This document shows positions 18,137 through 27,916 of a stretch of 64,000 nt of DNA, piece after piece; positions within the stretch are counted from its first letter, which is position 1, and every line of letters begins with the position of its first letter. The stretch lies in NCBI RefSeq assembly GCF_000420765.1, contig NZ_ATVO01000006.1, positions 1-64,000 on the forward strand, given 5' to 3'. The notes under the pieces are model-generated. The model made no database searches and was not told where the DNA came from. It saw only the letters and a program-made list of their open reading frames with translations. A program made the position numbers and the translations under genes. Origin of the DNA: Sandarakinorhabdus limnophila DSM 17366 (GTDB lineage Bacteria > Pseudomonadota > Alphaproteobacteria > Sphingomonadales > Sphingomonadaceae).

Positions 18137-19332
18137 GTGACTTGCTGCCCTTTTCGGCAGCGCTGTATCAGCTGCTGGCTGGGGTAGAACCACTGCCCGC
18201 CGAGACGCTGCCGCTCGATGCCTGCGCCGGCCGTGTGCTGGCAGAACCAGTCACCGCCCGCCTCACCCAGCCGCCGTTCGATGCCGCCGCAATGGATGGT
18301 TACGCCATCCGCTGGACCGATCTGCACAACAGCTGGCGCGTGGTCGGGGAGAGCGCCGCCGGGCATGGCTGGGCCGGCACGCTGGGGCCGCAAGAGGCCG
18401 TGCGGATCTTCACCGGGGCGCCGCTGCCAGCCGGGGCGGACGTGATCGTGGTGCAGGAGGAGGTTGCCCGTGATGGCGATTTGGCGCGGCTGAATGGCGA
18501 AGGCCCGCCGCGCATTGGCGCGCATATACGGCCGGCGGGGCAGGATTTTGCTGCCGGTGCGCCATTGATTGCTGCCGGGAAGTGCCTGACGGCTGCCCAT
18601 CTGGGGCTGGCCGCTGCCGGCGGCTGGCGGGCGCTGCCGGTGGTGCGGCGACCACGGGTGACGCTGATTGCCACCGGTGATGAGCTGGTGTTACCGGGCG
18701 AAACTCCCGGGCCGGGGCAGATCGTCTCCTCCAATCCGCCCATGCTCACTGCCCTGCTGCGCAGCGCTGGAGCCGAGGTGCATGATCCCGGCATCATCCC
18801 GGACAACCGCGCCGCGCTGGCTGCCGCGCTGACCGGTGCGGAGGCCGACCTGATCATCACCATCGGCGGCGCATCGGTGGGCGATCATGATCTGGTGGTA
18901 CCGGTGCTGCGCGAACTTGGCGCTGACCTCGATTTCTGGAAGATCGCGCTGCGGCCAGGCAAGCCGCTTCTGGCAGGACGGCTTGGCGGCACCCGGGTGC
19001 TCGGCCTGCCGGGCAATCCGGTTTCAGCCTTCGTGACGGCGCTGCTGTTTGCCGTGCCGCTGGTCTCGCGCATGGCCGGCCGCCAACAGGCGCTGCCGAT
19101 TGTAACGCTGCCGCTCGCCACCCCGCTGCCCGCCAACGGTTCTCGCCGCGATCATCTGCGGGCGCGGCGCACCCCCGACGGAGCGGAACCCTTCGCCCGG
19201 CAAGACAGCGCCCTGCTCTCCCTGCTCGCCAGCGCCGAACTGCTGATCATCCGCGAGGCCCATGCCCCGGCAGCATCAGCCGGCGAACCAGTGTCCTGCA
19301 TTGCGCTTGACATGTTCCATTCTGTTTTCTAG
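18133..19332 (+). CDS. moeA: Molybdopterin molybdenumtransferase
   Basis: 399 residues. It inserts molybdate into adenylated molybdopterin. Domain order fits MoeA: an N-terminal region with [15 protein letters not shown], then the MoCF-binding domain with IATGDELV, the conserved [13 protein letters not shown] and [11 protein letters not shown] followed by [10 protein letters not shown], then the C-terminal domain. It starts with ATGA over the moaC stop. The end is followed immediately by the LexA operator. Confidence 0.96.
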   Translation: MSDLLPFSAALYQLLAGVEPLPAETLPLDACAGRVLAEPVTARLTQPPFDAAAMDGYAIRWTDLHNSWRVVGESAAGHGWAGTLGPQEAVRIFTGAPLPAGADVIVVQEEVARDGDLARLNGEGPPRIGAHIRPAGQDFAAGAPLIAAGKCLTAAHLGLAAAGGWRALPVVRRPRVTLIATGDELVLPGETPGPGQIVSSNPPMLTALLRSAGAEVHDPGIIPDNRAALAAALTGAEADLIITIGGASVGDHDLVVPVLRELGADLDFWKIALRPGKPLLAGRLGGTRVLGLPGNPVSAFVTALLFAVPLVSRMAGRQQALPIVTLPLATPLPANGSRRDHLRARRTPDGAEPFARQDSALLSLLASAELLIIREAHAPAASAGEPVSCIALDMFHSVF

Positions 19333-19334
19333 AT

Positions 19335-19349
19335 GTTCTTCCCATGTTC
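19335..19349 (+). promoter_or_regulatory. LexA operator (SOS box), GTTC-N7-GTTC
   Basis: GTTCTTCCCATGTTC fits the direct-repeat operator GTTC-N7-GTTC that alphaproteobacterial LexA binds. It lies 3-17 bases after the moeA stop and 27 bases before the lexA ATG, as expected for autoregulation. A candidate ATG at 19344 falls inside the box, which supports the downstream start for lexA. Confidence 0.8.
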
Positions 19350-19376
19350 CGTTTAGGCGGCATGGGAGACAAAGCG

Positions 19377-20060
19377 ATGCTCACCCGCAAGCAGCAGGAA
19401 TTGCTCATCTTCATCGATGAGCGATTGAAATCCGACGGTGTTTCGCCTTCCTTCGAGGAAATGAAGGAGGCGCTGAACCTGAAGTCCAAATCCGGCGTGC
19501 ACCGCCTGATCAATGCGCTGGAAGAACGCGCCTTCATCCGTCGCCTGCCCAACCGCGCCCGCGCGCTGGAAGTGCTGCGCCTGCCCGAAGCGCTGAAGGT
19601 GGAGAAAGCGGCGCTCACGCTGGTTGCGAGCCGGCCAGCGCCTGCCCCGCCGGCTGTTGCCATGCTGGCCGCCAACGACACCATCACCGTTCCATTGCAT
19701 GGCCGCATCGCCGCCGGTCTACCGGTGGAGGCACTGGAAAGCGACCGCTCGCTTTCCGTGCCGTCGGCGCTGCTCGGCCCCGGCGATCATTATGCGCTGG
19801 AAGTGTCAGGCGATTCGATGATCGAAGCCGGCATCCATGATGGTGATTATGCCCTGATCCGCCGCTGCGATACGGCGCGGGATGGCGATATTGTCGTGGC
19901 ACTGATCGACGACAGCGAAGCGACGCTGAAATATCTCCACCATGAAAAGGGCCTGATCCGCCTCGATCCGGCCAACAGCAGCTATGAGCCGCAGCGTTAT
20001 CACCCGGAGCAGGTCCGCATTCAGGGCAAGCTCGCAGGTTTGCTGCGCCGCTATCACTGA
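19377..20060 (+). CDS. lexA: SOS repressor LexA
   Basis: 227 residues from ATG 19377. The winged helix-turn-helix DNA-binding domain (about 1-65) contains the recognition region [19 protein letters not shown] linker leads to the S24 self-cleavage domain with the scissile Ala113-Gly114 (GRIAAGLP), catalytic Ser147 (SGDSM) and Lys185 (ATLKY). RecA-stimulated cleavage releases SOS genes. The upstream in-frame ATG at 19344 was rejected because it lies in the operator and adds residues absent from the family. Confidence 0.97.
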   Translation: MLTRKQQELLIFIDERLKSDGVSPSFEEMKEALNLKSKSGVHRLINALEERAFIRRLPNRARALEVLRLPEALKVEKAALTLVASRPAPAPPAVAMLAANDTITVPLHGRIAAGLPVEALESDRSLSVPSALLGPGDHYALEVSGDSMIEAGIHDGDYALIRRCDTARDGDIVVALIDDSEATLKYLHHEKGLIRLDPANSSYEPQRYHPEQVRIQGKLAGLLRRYH

Positions 20061-20082
20061 GCGGCACGATCCTGTTCCCACG

Positions 20083-20111
20083 CAACGCCCGCCTTCACCC
20101 GGCGGGCGTTG
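20083..20111 (+). terminator. Bidirectional hairpin terminator between lexA and the amidohydrolase
   Basis: A perfect 11-bp stem CAACGCCCGCC / GGCGGGCGTTG with a 7-base loop lies between the convergent lexA stop (20060) and the amidohydrolase stop (20115). No long T run follows, so termination may be weak or Rho-assisted. Confidence 0.65.
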
Positions 20112-20114
20112 TCG

Positions 20115-21143
20115 TTACAAGGCCAGGCAATAGACCCGCGCTGCGGTGCCGCTGAACAGCGCCGTCTTCTCGTCTTCGCTGGCACTGGCGCTGACCAGTT
20201 TGAAGGCGTTCCACAGCGTGGCGTAATCGCAGGTGCCGCGATCGACCGGGAAATTGCTTTCGAACATGCAGCGATCCGCACCGAAGGCGGCAATCGCGGT
20301 TTCAATCCAGGGGCGCCATTCATCGGCCAGAGCCTCTGCCGTGGCCATCGGTTCGGCCATGAAGCTGGGAAAGCCGCCGAACGGCATCGCCAGCCCGCCC
20401 ACCTTCATCACCACGTTGGGGCAGCCCGCCAGCGCCTTGATGTTGCCGGCCCATTCGGCAAAATCCGCATCACGCCGGCCAGCGTAAGACGCAGTGCCAA
20501 GCGGCGTGGCGAGGTGATCGCAGATGATGGTGAGATCCGGCACGGCGCGGGCCATGGCGATGAGTTCTGGCAATTGCGGCGCCAGCAGCCAGCAATCATA
20601 GCTGAGGCCCATCGCCGCCAGTTCAGCCAGGCCGGCACGGAAGGTGGGTTCGGCGAGCAGGCCAGGCGGGTTTCTCTGCAGCATGCCGAGCACAGCGGGA
20701 TCCGCATCCCACGCCGGGGAGTGGCGGATGCCGCGAAACCGCGCCGGGGCGGCGGAGCGATGCGCCTCCAGCACCGGACGCACGGCGGCGCCCAGGGTGA
20801 GATCGGCATGGCCAACAATGCCGGCGCAGGCGCGGGCTTTGCCATAGAGGCCCGACGCGCTCATGGCAGCGACACCGTTGACGAATTCGGTTTCGCCCAC
20901 ACAGCGAAATTCCGCCGGGCCATCGGCGCGATAGAAGGCCCCGCATTCCAGGAACACGGTGGCCACCACATTGTGGCCGGCCTTCATGTCGGCGTTCAGT
21001 TGATCGAGCAGATAGAGCGGGCTGAGGCCGATCACCCGTTCGAAATCCGTGGCACCGGCCGCTGGCTGCGGCACGAAGCGCCGATCCCACAGATGGTGGT
21101 GCGGTTCCACGATCGGGCGTTCTGGATCGATGATGTCAGCCAT
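20115..21143 (-). CDS. Amidohydrolase family protein (amidohydrolase_2, metal-dependent TIM-barrel)
   Basis: 342 residues from ATG 21143, preceded by GGGAGAAG. The metal-binding start VEPHHHLWD, a central VGHADLTLG, the ICDHLATP segment and the ending MFESNFPVDR with its metal-ligand-type residues are typical of the COG3618-type branch, which includes lactone hydrolases and 2-pyrone-4,6-dicarboxylate hydrolase-like enzymes. It probably hydrolyses a lactone or decarboxylates an aromatic acid in the cytoplasm; the substrate is not evident. It sits alone between lexA and comEC on the opposite strand to both operons. Confidence 0.88.
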   Translation of the reverse strand: MADIIDPERPIVEPHHHLWDRRFVPQPAAGATDFERVIGLSPLYLLDQLNADMKAGHNVVATVFLECGAFYRADGPAEFRCVGETEFVNGVAAMSASGLYGKARACAGIVGHADLTLGAAVRPVLEAHRSAAPARFRGIRHSPAWDADPAVLGMLQRNPPGLLAEPTFRAGLAELAAMGLSYDCWLLAPQLPELIAMARAVPDLTIICDHLATPLGTASYAGRRDADFAEWAGNIKALAGCPNVVMKVGGLAMPFGGFPSFMAEPMATAEALADEWRPWIETAIAAFGADRCMFESNFPVDRGTCDYATLWNAFKLVSASASEDEKTALFSGTAARVYCLAL

Positions 21144-21201
21144 GGTCTTCTCCCCTTCCCCAGCATCGTCACTCACCGGCGCGCCAGCAAGCTCGCACTG
21201 T

Positions 21202-22716
21202 TCAGTGGGGCTGCCACGGCCGGTCGCCGGCCGCATCGGCGGCGGTTGTCACCCGCCGCGCATCCAGCCAGATCGCCACGGCCCCGGTGTGCGCCAGCGC
21301 GGCGGCATCCAGCTTCAGCCAGCGCGGCTGGCACCAATCCGGCAGGCGGCGATCGGAAACGACGATATCGGCTGCGGCACAGGCCGGGGCAAAGCGATCA
21401 CGCGGGATCAGGCTGCGGCCGGTGGTGGCCAGCACACGCCAGCGCCGGCCATCCCGTTCCACGTCGGCGACACAGCTTTCCGCCGAACAGCGCGCCAGCG
21501 GCAGCGTGCCCAACCAGACGGCGCTGGCCGGATCGCTGCCCACCGCTTCCGCCCAATTGTCGATCAGGAAATCGCCAACGCGTTCGCGGCTGTGGGCCAG
21601 CCGGCCATCGGGCAGCCGCAGCGCCAGGTGGCGGCCATCGCTGCTGATCAGCAGATCGGGCACGGCCGCTGACCAAGCCAGCAGCACCGCGCCGGCCAGC
21701 GGCGCCAGCCCCCACCAGCGCGCGCGGCTGCGCCACAGCGCCAGCCACAGCCCACCGGCTGCGCCCAGCGCAAAGGCCGGCCCCGCCAATGCGCCCGCCG
21801 CCAGCGCCAGCGTGGGCACCGGCACCCGCAGCACCAGCCACGGCCACAGGCCCAGCAGCCAGCGTATCATGAGCGCCACACTGCCCACCACCACGGCAAT
21901 GTGAAGGCCGGAGATCGACAGCAGATGCGCCAGCCCCGCATCGCGCATTGCCTGTGCCGTGGCCGGCGGAATCGCCCCCTGCCAGCCGGTGACGAAGGCG
22001 GCGGCAACCGCGCCCGCTTCCCCCGGCATGCGGCTGGTGATCAGCGCCTGCAGGCGGCTGCGCACGCCGGCCAGCCACAGGCCCGGGCCCGGCGGTGGCG
22101 CGGCCACGATCGCTACCTGTCCCAGCGCCACGCCGGTGCCGCCGATGCCATCAAACCAGGCGCGGCGGGCCAGATCATAGCCGCCCGGTACCGCCATGCC
22201 CGATGGCGGGGAGAGCAGCGCTCGCGCCGAGATGATGGTGCCGGCGGCGACCTGTGGCTGGTCTCCGCGCAGGCGCAGGCGCAAACGCTGTGTGCCGCCG
22301 GGCAGGCTGTGGCCAGCGGCCGGCACCAGCACCAGGCGCTGATCACCAAAGGCCAGCGGTTCGGCACTTTCCACACGGGCGGTGACGGTGGCGAACACCC
22401 GCCCGGCCAGCACCGGATGATGATTCAAGGCGACGCGCAGTTCGGAGACGCCCAGGCCGGCCAGCAGCAGCAGCGCCATCCAGGCCAGCGGCCGCAGCCC
22501 GGCCAGTAGAAATCCGATGGCCAGTGCAGCGGCCGCGCACGCCGCCGCCTGCCGCCACGGCGCCCATGGCAGCGCAAACCACAGCGCGATGCCGGCCGCC
22601 AGCGCCACCGGCAGCCACAAGGGCAGATGCGCGCGTTCGGCATCCAGCCAGCGGTGCCAGCCGGCGATCAGCGCTTGCCCCGCGGTTTGTTTCTCTTCGA
22701 TCCTTCTGCTAACCAC
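21202..22716 (-). CDS. comEC: ComEC/Rec2 family protein, apparently missing the middle of its competence domain
   Basis: About 504 residues from GTG 22716 (an ATG at 22779 would add 21). Two N-terminal helices and a DUF4131/OB-like region come first. The competence domain then starts with LAHLLSISGLHIAVVVG and three or four helices, but breaks off at about base 21780 and continues with the domain's last part (LWLALWRSRARWWGLAP) and the usual alphaproteobacterial tail with LLISSDGRHLALR. Full-length relatives are about 700 residues, so roughly 200 residues of the channel seem lost in frame. ComEC moves single-stranded DNA through the inner membrane; this copy is probably non-functional. Confidence 0.72.
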   Translation of the reverse strand: MVSRRIEEKQTAGQALIAGWHRWLDAERAHLPLWLPVALAAGIALWFALPWAPWRQAAACAAAALAIGFLLAGLRPLAWMALLLLAGLGVSELRVALNHHPVLAGRVFATVTARVESAEPLAFGDQRLVLVPAAGHSLPGGTQRLRLRLRGDQPQVAAGTIISARALLSPPSGMAVPGGYDLARRAWFDGIGGTGVALGQVAIVAAPPPGPGLWLAGVRSRLQALITSRMPGEAGAVAAAFVTGWQGAIPPATAQAMRDAGLAHLLSISGLHIAVVVGSVALMIRWLLGLWPWLVLRVPVPTLALAAGALAGPAFALGAAGGLWLALWRSRARWWGLAPLAGAVLLAWSAAVPDLLISSDGRHLALRLPDGRLAHSRERVGDFLIDNWAEAVGSDPASAVWLGTLPLARCSAESCVADVERDGRRWRVLATTGRSLIPRDRFAPACAAADIVVSDRRLPDWCQPRWLKLDAAALAHTGAVAIWLDARRVTTAADAAGDRPWQPH

Positions 22717-22777
22717 CCGCGCGTTCCGTGTGCCCTCCCGGCCACGACCCTGAAGCCCTTGATTGGATGAAACGCGC

Positions 22778-24202
22778 ATGAGCGCAACACAGGATTTGCC
22801 CGGCAAGGTCGTCACCCGCTTTGCCCCCTCGCCCACCGGTTTCCTGCACATCGGCGGCGCCCGCACCGCGCTGTTCAACTGGCTGTTTGCCCGCCACCAC
22901 GGCGGTGAATTCCATCTGCGCATCGAGGATACCGATCGGGCCCGCTCCACCGAGCCGGCCATTGCCGCGATTCTGGACGGGATGACCTGGCTGAACCTGA
23001 ACTGGGATGGCGAGGTGGTTTACCAGTTCAGCCGGGCCGCCCGCCATGCCGAGGTGGCGCACGCATTGTTGGCCGCGGGCCACGCCTATCGCTGTTATGC
23101 GACGCCCGAAGAGCTGACCGCCCTGCGCGAGGAGCAGCGCGCCGCCAGGCAGCCGATGCGATACGACGGGCGCTGGCGCGACCGCACCGATTGGCCGAAC
23201 GATGCCGATTATGTGATCCGTCTGAAGGCGCCGCGTGAAGGCAGTGTCACCATTGACGATCAGGTGCAGGGCCCGGTGACGGTGAACAATGCCGAGCTGG
23301 ATGATTTCGTGCTGCTGCGGTCGGACGGTACGCCCACCTATATGCTGGCCGTGGTGGTGGACGATCACGACATGGGCGTGACCCACGTGATCCGCGGCGA
23401 TGATCACCTGAACAACGCCTTCCGCCAGCTGGCGCTGATTCGCGCGATGCAGTGGCCTGAGCCGGTTTATGCCCATATCCCGCTGATCCACGGTGCCGAC
23501 GGCGCGAAATTGTCGAAGCGGCACGGCGCGCTGGGCGTGGATGCCTATCGCGACGAGTTGGGCCTGTTGCCGGAAGCAGTGGAAAATTACCTTCTGCGCC
23601 TGGGCTGGGGCCATGGCGACTCCGAGATCATCAGCCGTGATGAAGCGGTGCAGTGGTTCAGGCTGGAAGGCGTGGGCCGTTCGCCGTCGCGGTTCGACAT
23701 GAAGAAGCTGGAAAACCTCAACGGACAGTATCTGCGCGCTGCCGATGATGGCCGGCTGGTGGCGTTTATTGCCGGCCGCGTGGCTGCGGCATTGGGCCGC
23801 GAATTGACCGATTCCGATACATCGCTTTTGCAGCGCACCATGCCGGAGTTGAAGAAACGCGCCAACAACCTCAATGATTTGGCAGCCAGCAGCCTTTTCT
23901 ATCTTCGCAGCCGCCCAATCCCCATGGACGAAGGCGCTGCCAAGCTGCTAGCGTCTGCGACACCGGGGCTGCTTGACCGCGCCCGGGCACGATTCGCCGC
24001 CCAGGATGACTGGACGGCTGCCGCACTGGAACAGGTGGCGCGTGAACTGGCGGAAAGCGAAGCGGCCAAGCTTGGCCAGATCGCCCAGCCGTTGCGCGCT
24101 GCTGTTACCGGTTCGGCGCAATCGCCCGGATTGTTCGAGGTTCTCGAAGTGCTGGGCAGGCAAGAAGTGCTGGGGCGGATCGACGACGCCCTGGCGGGTT
24201 GA
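22778..24202 (+). CDS. gltX: Glutamate--tRNA ligase
   Basis: 474 residues, class I aminoacyl-tRNA synthetase. The ATP-binding HIGH-like motif is in [20 protein letters not shown] at about residues 15-34, and the KMSKS-like motif is [11 protein letters not shown] near 245. It charges tRNA-Glu, and tRNA-Gln as well in organisms that use the amidotransferase route. ATG 22778 was preferred to an upstream TTG. The start is divergent from comEC and gltA follows after 17 bases. Confidence 0.97.
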   Translation: MSATQDLPGKVVTRFAPSPTGFLHIGGARTALFNWLFARHHGGEFHLRIEDTDRARSTEPAIAAILDGMTWLNLNWDGEVVYQFSRAARHAEVAHALLAAGHAYRCYATPEELTALREEQRAARQPMRYDGRWRDRTDWPNDADYVIRLKAPREGSVTIDDQVQGPVTVNNAELDDFVLLRSDGTPTYMLAVVVDDHDMGVTHVIRGDDHLNNAFRQLALIRAMQWPEPVYAHIPLIHGADGAKLSKRHGALGVDAYRDELGLLPEAVENYLLRLGWGHGDSEIISRDEAVQWFRLEGVGRSPSRFDMKKLENLNGQYLRAADDGRLVAFIAGRVAAALGRELTDSDTSLLQRTMPELKKRANNLNDLAASSLFYLRSRPIPMDEGAAKLLASATPGLLDRARARFAAQDDWTAAALEQVARELAESEAAKLGQIAQPLRAAVTGSAQSPGLFEVLEVLGRQEVLGRIDDALAG

Positions 24203-24219
24203 ACGAAGGGAAGACTGCC

Positions 24220-25500
24220 ATGACGGCCACGATCGGAATCGACGGAAAAAGCGCGGAATATCCGGTGCACCAGGGCAGTATTGGCCCGGAAGTCGTTGAT
24301 ATTCTCAAGCTTTACGCCAACACCGGCCGCTTCACCTTCGATCCGGGCTTTACCAGCACCGCGTCGTGCGAATCCAAGATCACCTATATCGATGGCGATG
24401 AAGGTATCCTGCTCTATCGCGGCTATCCCATCGAGCAGCTGGCCGAACAGTCGAGCTTTCTGGAAGTCGCGCATCTGCTGCTGAACGGCGATCTGCCCAA
24501 TGCGGAACAGAATGCCGAATTCACCCGTAACATCACTCGCCACACCATGATTCACGAACAGCTGGCGACCTTCTACCGGGGTTTCCGGCGCGACGCCCAC
24601 CCGATGGCGATCATGTGCGGCATCGTTGGCGCCATGGCGGCCTTCTATCACGACTCGACCGACATTCATGATCCGCAGCAGCGGACGATCGCCTCACATC
24701 GCATCATTGCCAAAATGCCAACCCTGGCGGCGATGGCCTATAAATATTCGATCGGGCAGCCCTTCCTCTATCCCGACAACAGCCTGAGTTTCGCCGGCAA
24801 TTTCCTGCGGATGACCTTTGGCGTGCCGGCCGAACCCTATGTGATCGATCCGGTGATCGAAGACGCGATGGAAAAACTGCTGATTCTGCAGGCCGATCAC
24901 GAGCAGAACGCCTCCACCTCAACCGTGCGGCTCGCCGGTTCGTCGGGCGCGAATCCGTTCGCCTGCATTTCGGCCGGCATTGCCTGCCTTTGGGGCCCGG
25001 CGCATGGCGGCGCCAACGAGGCCGCGCTGAACATGCTGCGCGAAATCGGCACGCCGGATCGTATTCCGGAATTCATCGCGCGGGCGAAGAACAAGGATGA
25101 TCCGTTCCGCCTGATGGGCTTTGGCCACCGCGTCTACAAGAATTACGATCCGCGCGCCAAGGTGATGGCCAAGGTCGCCAAGAACGTGCTCGACAAGATG
25201 GGCATCGCCGATCCGATCTTCGATGTCGCGCGTGAACTTGAACAGATCGCACTCAACGATCCCTATTTCATCGACAAGAAGCTTTACCCCAACGTCGATT
25301 TCTATTCTGGCGTCGTGATGTCAGCGATTGGCTTCCCCACATCGATGTTCACCGTGCTGTTCGCCATCTCGCGTGCGGTCGGCTGGATCGCGCAGTGGAC
25401 CGAGATGATGGAGGACCCCGATCAGAAGATCGGCCGTCCGCGCCAGCTCTACACCGGCCACACCCACCGCGATTATGTGCCGATGGGCCAGCGTGGTTGA
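24220..25500 (+). CDS. gltA: Citrate synthase (type II, hexameric form)
   Basis: 426 residues. It condenses oxaloacetate with acetyl-CoA to enter the TCA cycle. The N-terminal extension with [22 protein letters not shown] is typical of Gram-negative type II enzymes. Catalytic residues lie in the conserved segments [13 protein letters not shown] (His), [15 protein letters not shown] (His) and DFYSG (Asp). ATG 24220 follows GGGAAG. An intrinsic terminator stands 45 bases after the stop. Confidence 0.98.
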   Translation: MTATIGIDGKSAEYPVHQGSIGPEVVDILKLYANTGRFTFDPGFTSTASCESKITYIDGDEGILLYRGYPIEQLAEQSSFLEVAHLLLNGDLPNAEQNAEFTRNITRHTMIHEQLATFYRGFRRDAHPMAIMCGIVGAMAAFYHDSTDIHDPQQRTIASHRIIAKMPTLAAMAYKYSIGQPFLYPDNSLSFAGNFLRMTFGVPAEPYVIDPVIEDAMEKLLILQADHEQNASTSTVRLAGSSGANPFACISAGIACLWGPAHGGANEAALNMLREIGTPDRIPEFIARAKNKDDPFRLMGFGHRVYKNYDPRAKVMAKVAKNVLDKMGIADPIFDVARELEQIALNDPYFIDKKLYPNVDFYSGVVMSAIGFPTSMFTVLFAISRAVGWIAQWTEMMEDPDQKIGRPRQLYTGHTHRDYVPMGQRG

Positions 25501-25545
25501 GCCTTGGGCTGATCACCCTATCGGAATCTTGTGGATAGTTCGGTG

Positions 25546-25580
25546 AAAAGGGGCTGCCGGCTTGAACGGCGGCCCCTTTT
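25546..25580 (+). terminator. Intrinsic terminator after gltA
   Basis: AAAAGGGGCTGCCG, a 7-base loop, then CGGCGGCCCCTTTT form a 14-bp stem with one G-T pair, ending in T4. The A4/T4 flanks make it a plausible terminator in both directions. It ends only 17 bases before the next start codon. Confidence 0.85.
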
Positions 25581-25597
25581 CCTGTTTGTGCTTTTCC

Positions 25598-27781
25598 ATG
25601 GGTGATTTTCTGGCTCCTCCTGAATCGCGCCGCTGGCCCTGGATCCTTGCGATCATCGCCAGTCTGGCCTGGGCCGCTGCCATCATCGCCACCTGGGGCA
25701 CCGCCACCGGCGCGATTGCCGTTTCGGCCAAGCTGCAGCCGCTGCTGCTGATGCTGGCCGCGCTGGCCGGGCCAGTGGGCGTGGCGCTGCTGGCCGCCGT
25801 GCAGTTGCGCGATGCTGGGGCTGTGAACGCCGCCCGTGCCGCCATTGCTGATGCGCGCGCTTCCCAGGCCGCCGAGTGGCTGGAGCACAGCGCCGAATCC
25901 CTCACCCGGCTGGAAGAGCAGCTGGCCGCCGCCACCGCGCGCATGGCCGCGATGGAAGCACCAGTGGCCAGCCACAGCAGCGCCATCGCCGGCGTGGCCA
26001 GCGCGCTCGACAGCGCCAACGATCGGCTGTCGGCAACGGTGGCCAAAGCCGTCTCTGCAAGCACGGATTTCGCCGGCGCTGTCCCTGTCGCCAGCAGCCA
26101 GGCCGAAGCCTTGAGCGAGCTGATGACCCGGGTGGACAACCAGTTGCGCAGCCAGTTGGCCGAAACCGAAACCCTGCTGGCCAGCCTCTACACCCGCGCC
26201 AGCGAAGCCGAAGCCGAAGCCCGCGCCGCCGCCCAGGCCAGCCGCGGCGAGATCAATGCGCTGGCCCAGGCCAGCCAGTCCGGTCTTGAAGCCATGGCCA
26301 ACGCCGCCGCCCAGGCGCGCGAAGCGGTGGAGACACCGATCGGTGCGCTCAACGCGGCCATCGACGATGCCTTCACCCGCACGAGCCTCTCGGTCGAGCA
26401 GACCCGCGACGCCGTGCACGCGCAGACCAGCGCAATGCTGGCCAGTGTCGATCAGGCCCGCACCGCGCTGGCGCACATTGGCGGGGAAGGCGCGCGGGAA
26501 CTGGATGAACGACTCGCCAACCTGCAACTGCTGGCCAGCAAGGTGGCCGGCGAGATCGAAGTGAGCGGCCGCAATGCCGCGGCGCTGGTGGACGAGCTGG
26601 GCAGCCGGGTGGAGGCGCTGGAAACCCGGCTCGCCGCCGCCATCGCCAGCAACAGCGAGGCGCTGTCCGGCCTTGATGCCCGCCTGGCTGCCGCCAACGT
26701 GACGGTGGCCGGCTTCACCGCACCGCTGGGCGACGCCGATGCCGCGCTCGCCACCGTGCAGCTGCGGCTGGAAGCCATGGGCAGCGAAGCCGGCCGCACG
26801 ATTGCCCTGTTCGAAGCCCAGTTGCCGACCGGCGAACAGCAGGTGAGTGCGCTGCGCGGCCAGATCGCCGGGCTGGAAGCGCAATTGGCCAGCATCAAGG
26901 AACAGGCCGCAACCCTGGCCGAACCGCTGGAATCGGGCAGCGCAACGCTGAACGACGCCAGCAACCGGCTCACTGTGGCCCGCGAAACACTGACCTCCAC
27001 GACCGACGAACTGGCCGACGCCATCGCCCGCGCCCAGGAACAGATGCGCGCGCTGGAAGACGACACCAGCCGCCTGAGCCTGACGGCATCGGGCGACCTG
27101 ATCGACACGTTCGCCCGCGTGCGCGAAGTGGCCGACAATGCCGCCGGCGCGATGCGCACCGCACTGGCCGGGGTGATCCTCGAAGCCGAGGAAGCGCTGG
27201 ACAGGGCCGCCATCAGTCGCACCGAAGCAGCGTTCGCCGCGCCGATCCGCGATCGCATCGAGGAACTGATGGAATTGCAGGGCCGCGCCGGCGAATCCGC
27301 GCAGGCCGCCGCCGAACGCGTGGCACAGCGCCTGGTCGGGCTGGCCCGCACTCTTTCGGATGTGGAAGCGCATGTGGACGCGGTGGAAACCCGTGCCGAA
27401 GTACGCATCCGCAACGCCCTGGGCCGCCGCGCCAACGGCCTGATCGACAGCCTGCAATCCAGCGCCATCGATCTGGCCAAGCTGCTGGATTACGACATCG
27501 ACGACAAGACCTGGGCCGATTACGCCGCCGGCGATGCCAGCGCCATCGCCCGCCGCCTCGCCCACGGGCTGGACAGTGGCGCCGGCCGCCAGTTCGTGCG
27601 CCACTATACCCACGATCCCGAATTCCGCACCGAAGCCAGCCGCTATCTGCAGGAATTCGAATCGCTGGTCGCCGATGTGGTGCCGGAACGCGGCGGCGAG
27701 GCACTGGGAGCGACTCTGCTGTCGTCCACTTTGGGCAAGCTGTATCTGGCCATTGGCCAGGCCGCCGGGCGATTTAACTGA
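25598..27781 (+). CDS. Membrane-anchored coiled-coil protein, TipN-like architecture
   Basis: 727 residues of unknown function. Two N-terminal membrane helices (about 14-34 and 48-68) are followed by about 550 residues of Ala/Glu/Leu-rich coiled coil with many short heptad blocks. The last 120 residues form a compact conserved-looking domain (ALGRRANGLIDSLQ, DYDIDDKTWADY, ASRYLQEFESLV). Two helices plus a long coiled coil is the layout of the Caulobacter polarity factor TipN, but I cannot show homology. A signalling or envelope scaffold is possible. No Shine-Dalgarno is seen and a terminator sits 18 bases upstream of the ATG. Confidence 0.7.
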   Translation: MGDFLAPPESRRWPWILAIIASLAWAAAIIATWGTATGAIAVSAKLQPLLLMLAALAGPVGVALLAAVQLRDAGAVNAARAAIADARASQAAEWLEHSAESLTRLEEQLAAATARMAAMEAPVASHSSAIAGVASALDSANDRLSATVAKAVSASTDFAGAVPVASSQAEALSELMTRVDNQLRSQLAETETLLASLYTRASEAEAEARAAAQASRGEINALAQASQSGLEAMANAAAQAREAVETPIGALNAAIDDAFTRTSLSVEQTRDAVHAQTSAMLASVDQARTALAHIGGEGARELDERLANLQLLASKVAGEIEVSGRNAAALVDELGSRVEALETRLAAAIASNSEALSGLDARLAAANVTVAGFTAPLGDADAALATVQLRLEAMGSEAGRTIALFEAQLPTGEQQVSALRGQIAGLEAQLASIKEQAATLAEPLESGSATLNDASNRLTVARETLTSTTDELADAIARAQEQMRALEDDTSRLSLTASGDLIDTFARVREVADNAAGAMRTALAGVILEAEEALDRAAISRTEAAFAAPIRDRIEELMELQGRAGESAQAAAERVAQRLVGLARTLSDVEAHVDAVETRAEVRIRNALGRRANGLIDSLQSSAIDLAKLLDYDIDDKTWADYAAGDASAIARRLAHGLDSGAGRQFVRHYTHDPEFRTEASRYLQEFESLVADVVPERGGEALGATLLSSTLGKLYLAIGQAAGRFN

Positions 27782-27786
27782 AAGAC

Positions 27787-27830
27787 GCCTCCGGCGGGCA
27801 GGGGCTGAGCCCCTGCACCCACTTTTGTTT
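27787..27830 (+). repeat. Palindromic 3'-end element, copy A
   Basis: GCCTCCGGCGGGC precedes the hairpin GCAGGGGC-TGA-GCCCCTGC (27798-27816), then ACCCACTTTTGTTT. It begins 6 bases after the stop of the coiled-coil gene and the T-rich end makes it a candidate terminator. The same element recurs at 28750 and, inverted, at 28845. Confidence 0.75.
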
Positions 27831-27916
27831 GCGCCATCCTTTTGCGTCGTTGTGTTGGGCTTGATCCGGCATCCGTGTCAGGATGCTGCAACTTAACGCA
27901 AGCGGGGGAGAGCAGC

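Noticed and set aside
20109-21647. A 512-residue plus-strand open frame opposite the amidohydrolase and comEC
   Set aside because: It spans two minus-strand genes with recognisable motifs and has no ribosome site.
22763-22777. TTG start for gltX 15 bases upstream
   Set aside because: ATG 22778 gives the expected family start; the TTG would overlap the comEC leader without benefit.
25349-27613. A 754-residue minus-strand open frame across the coiled-coil gene
   Set aside because: Its protein is a Gly/His/Gln/Arg-rich shadow of the plus-strand coding sequence, without a known domain, and the plus frame has clear membrane helices and heptads.
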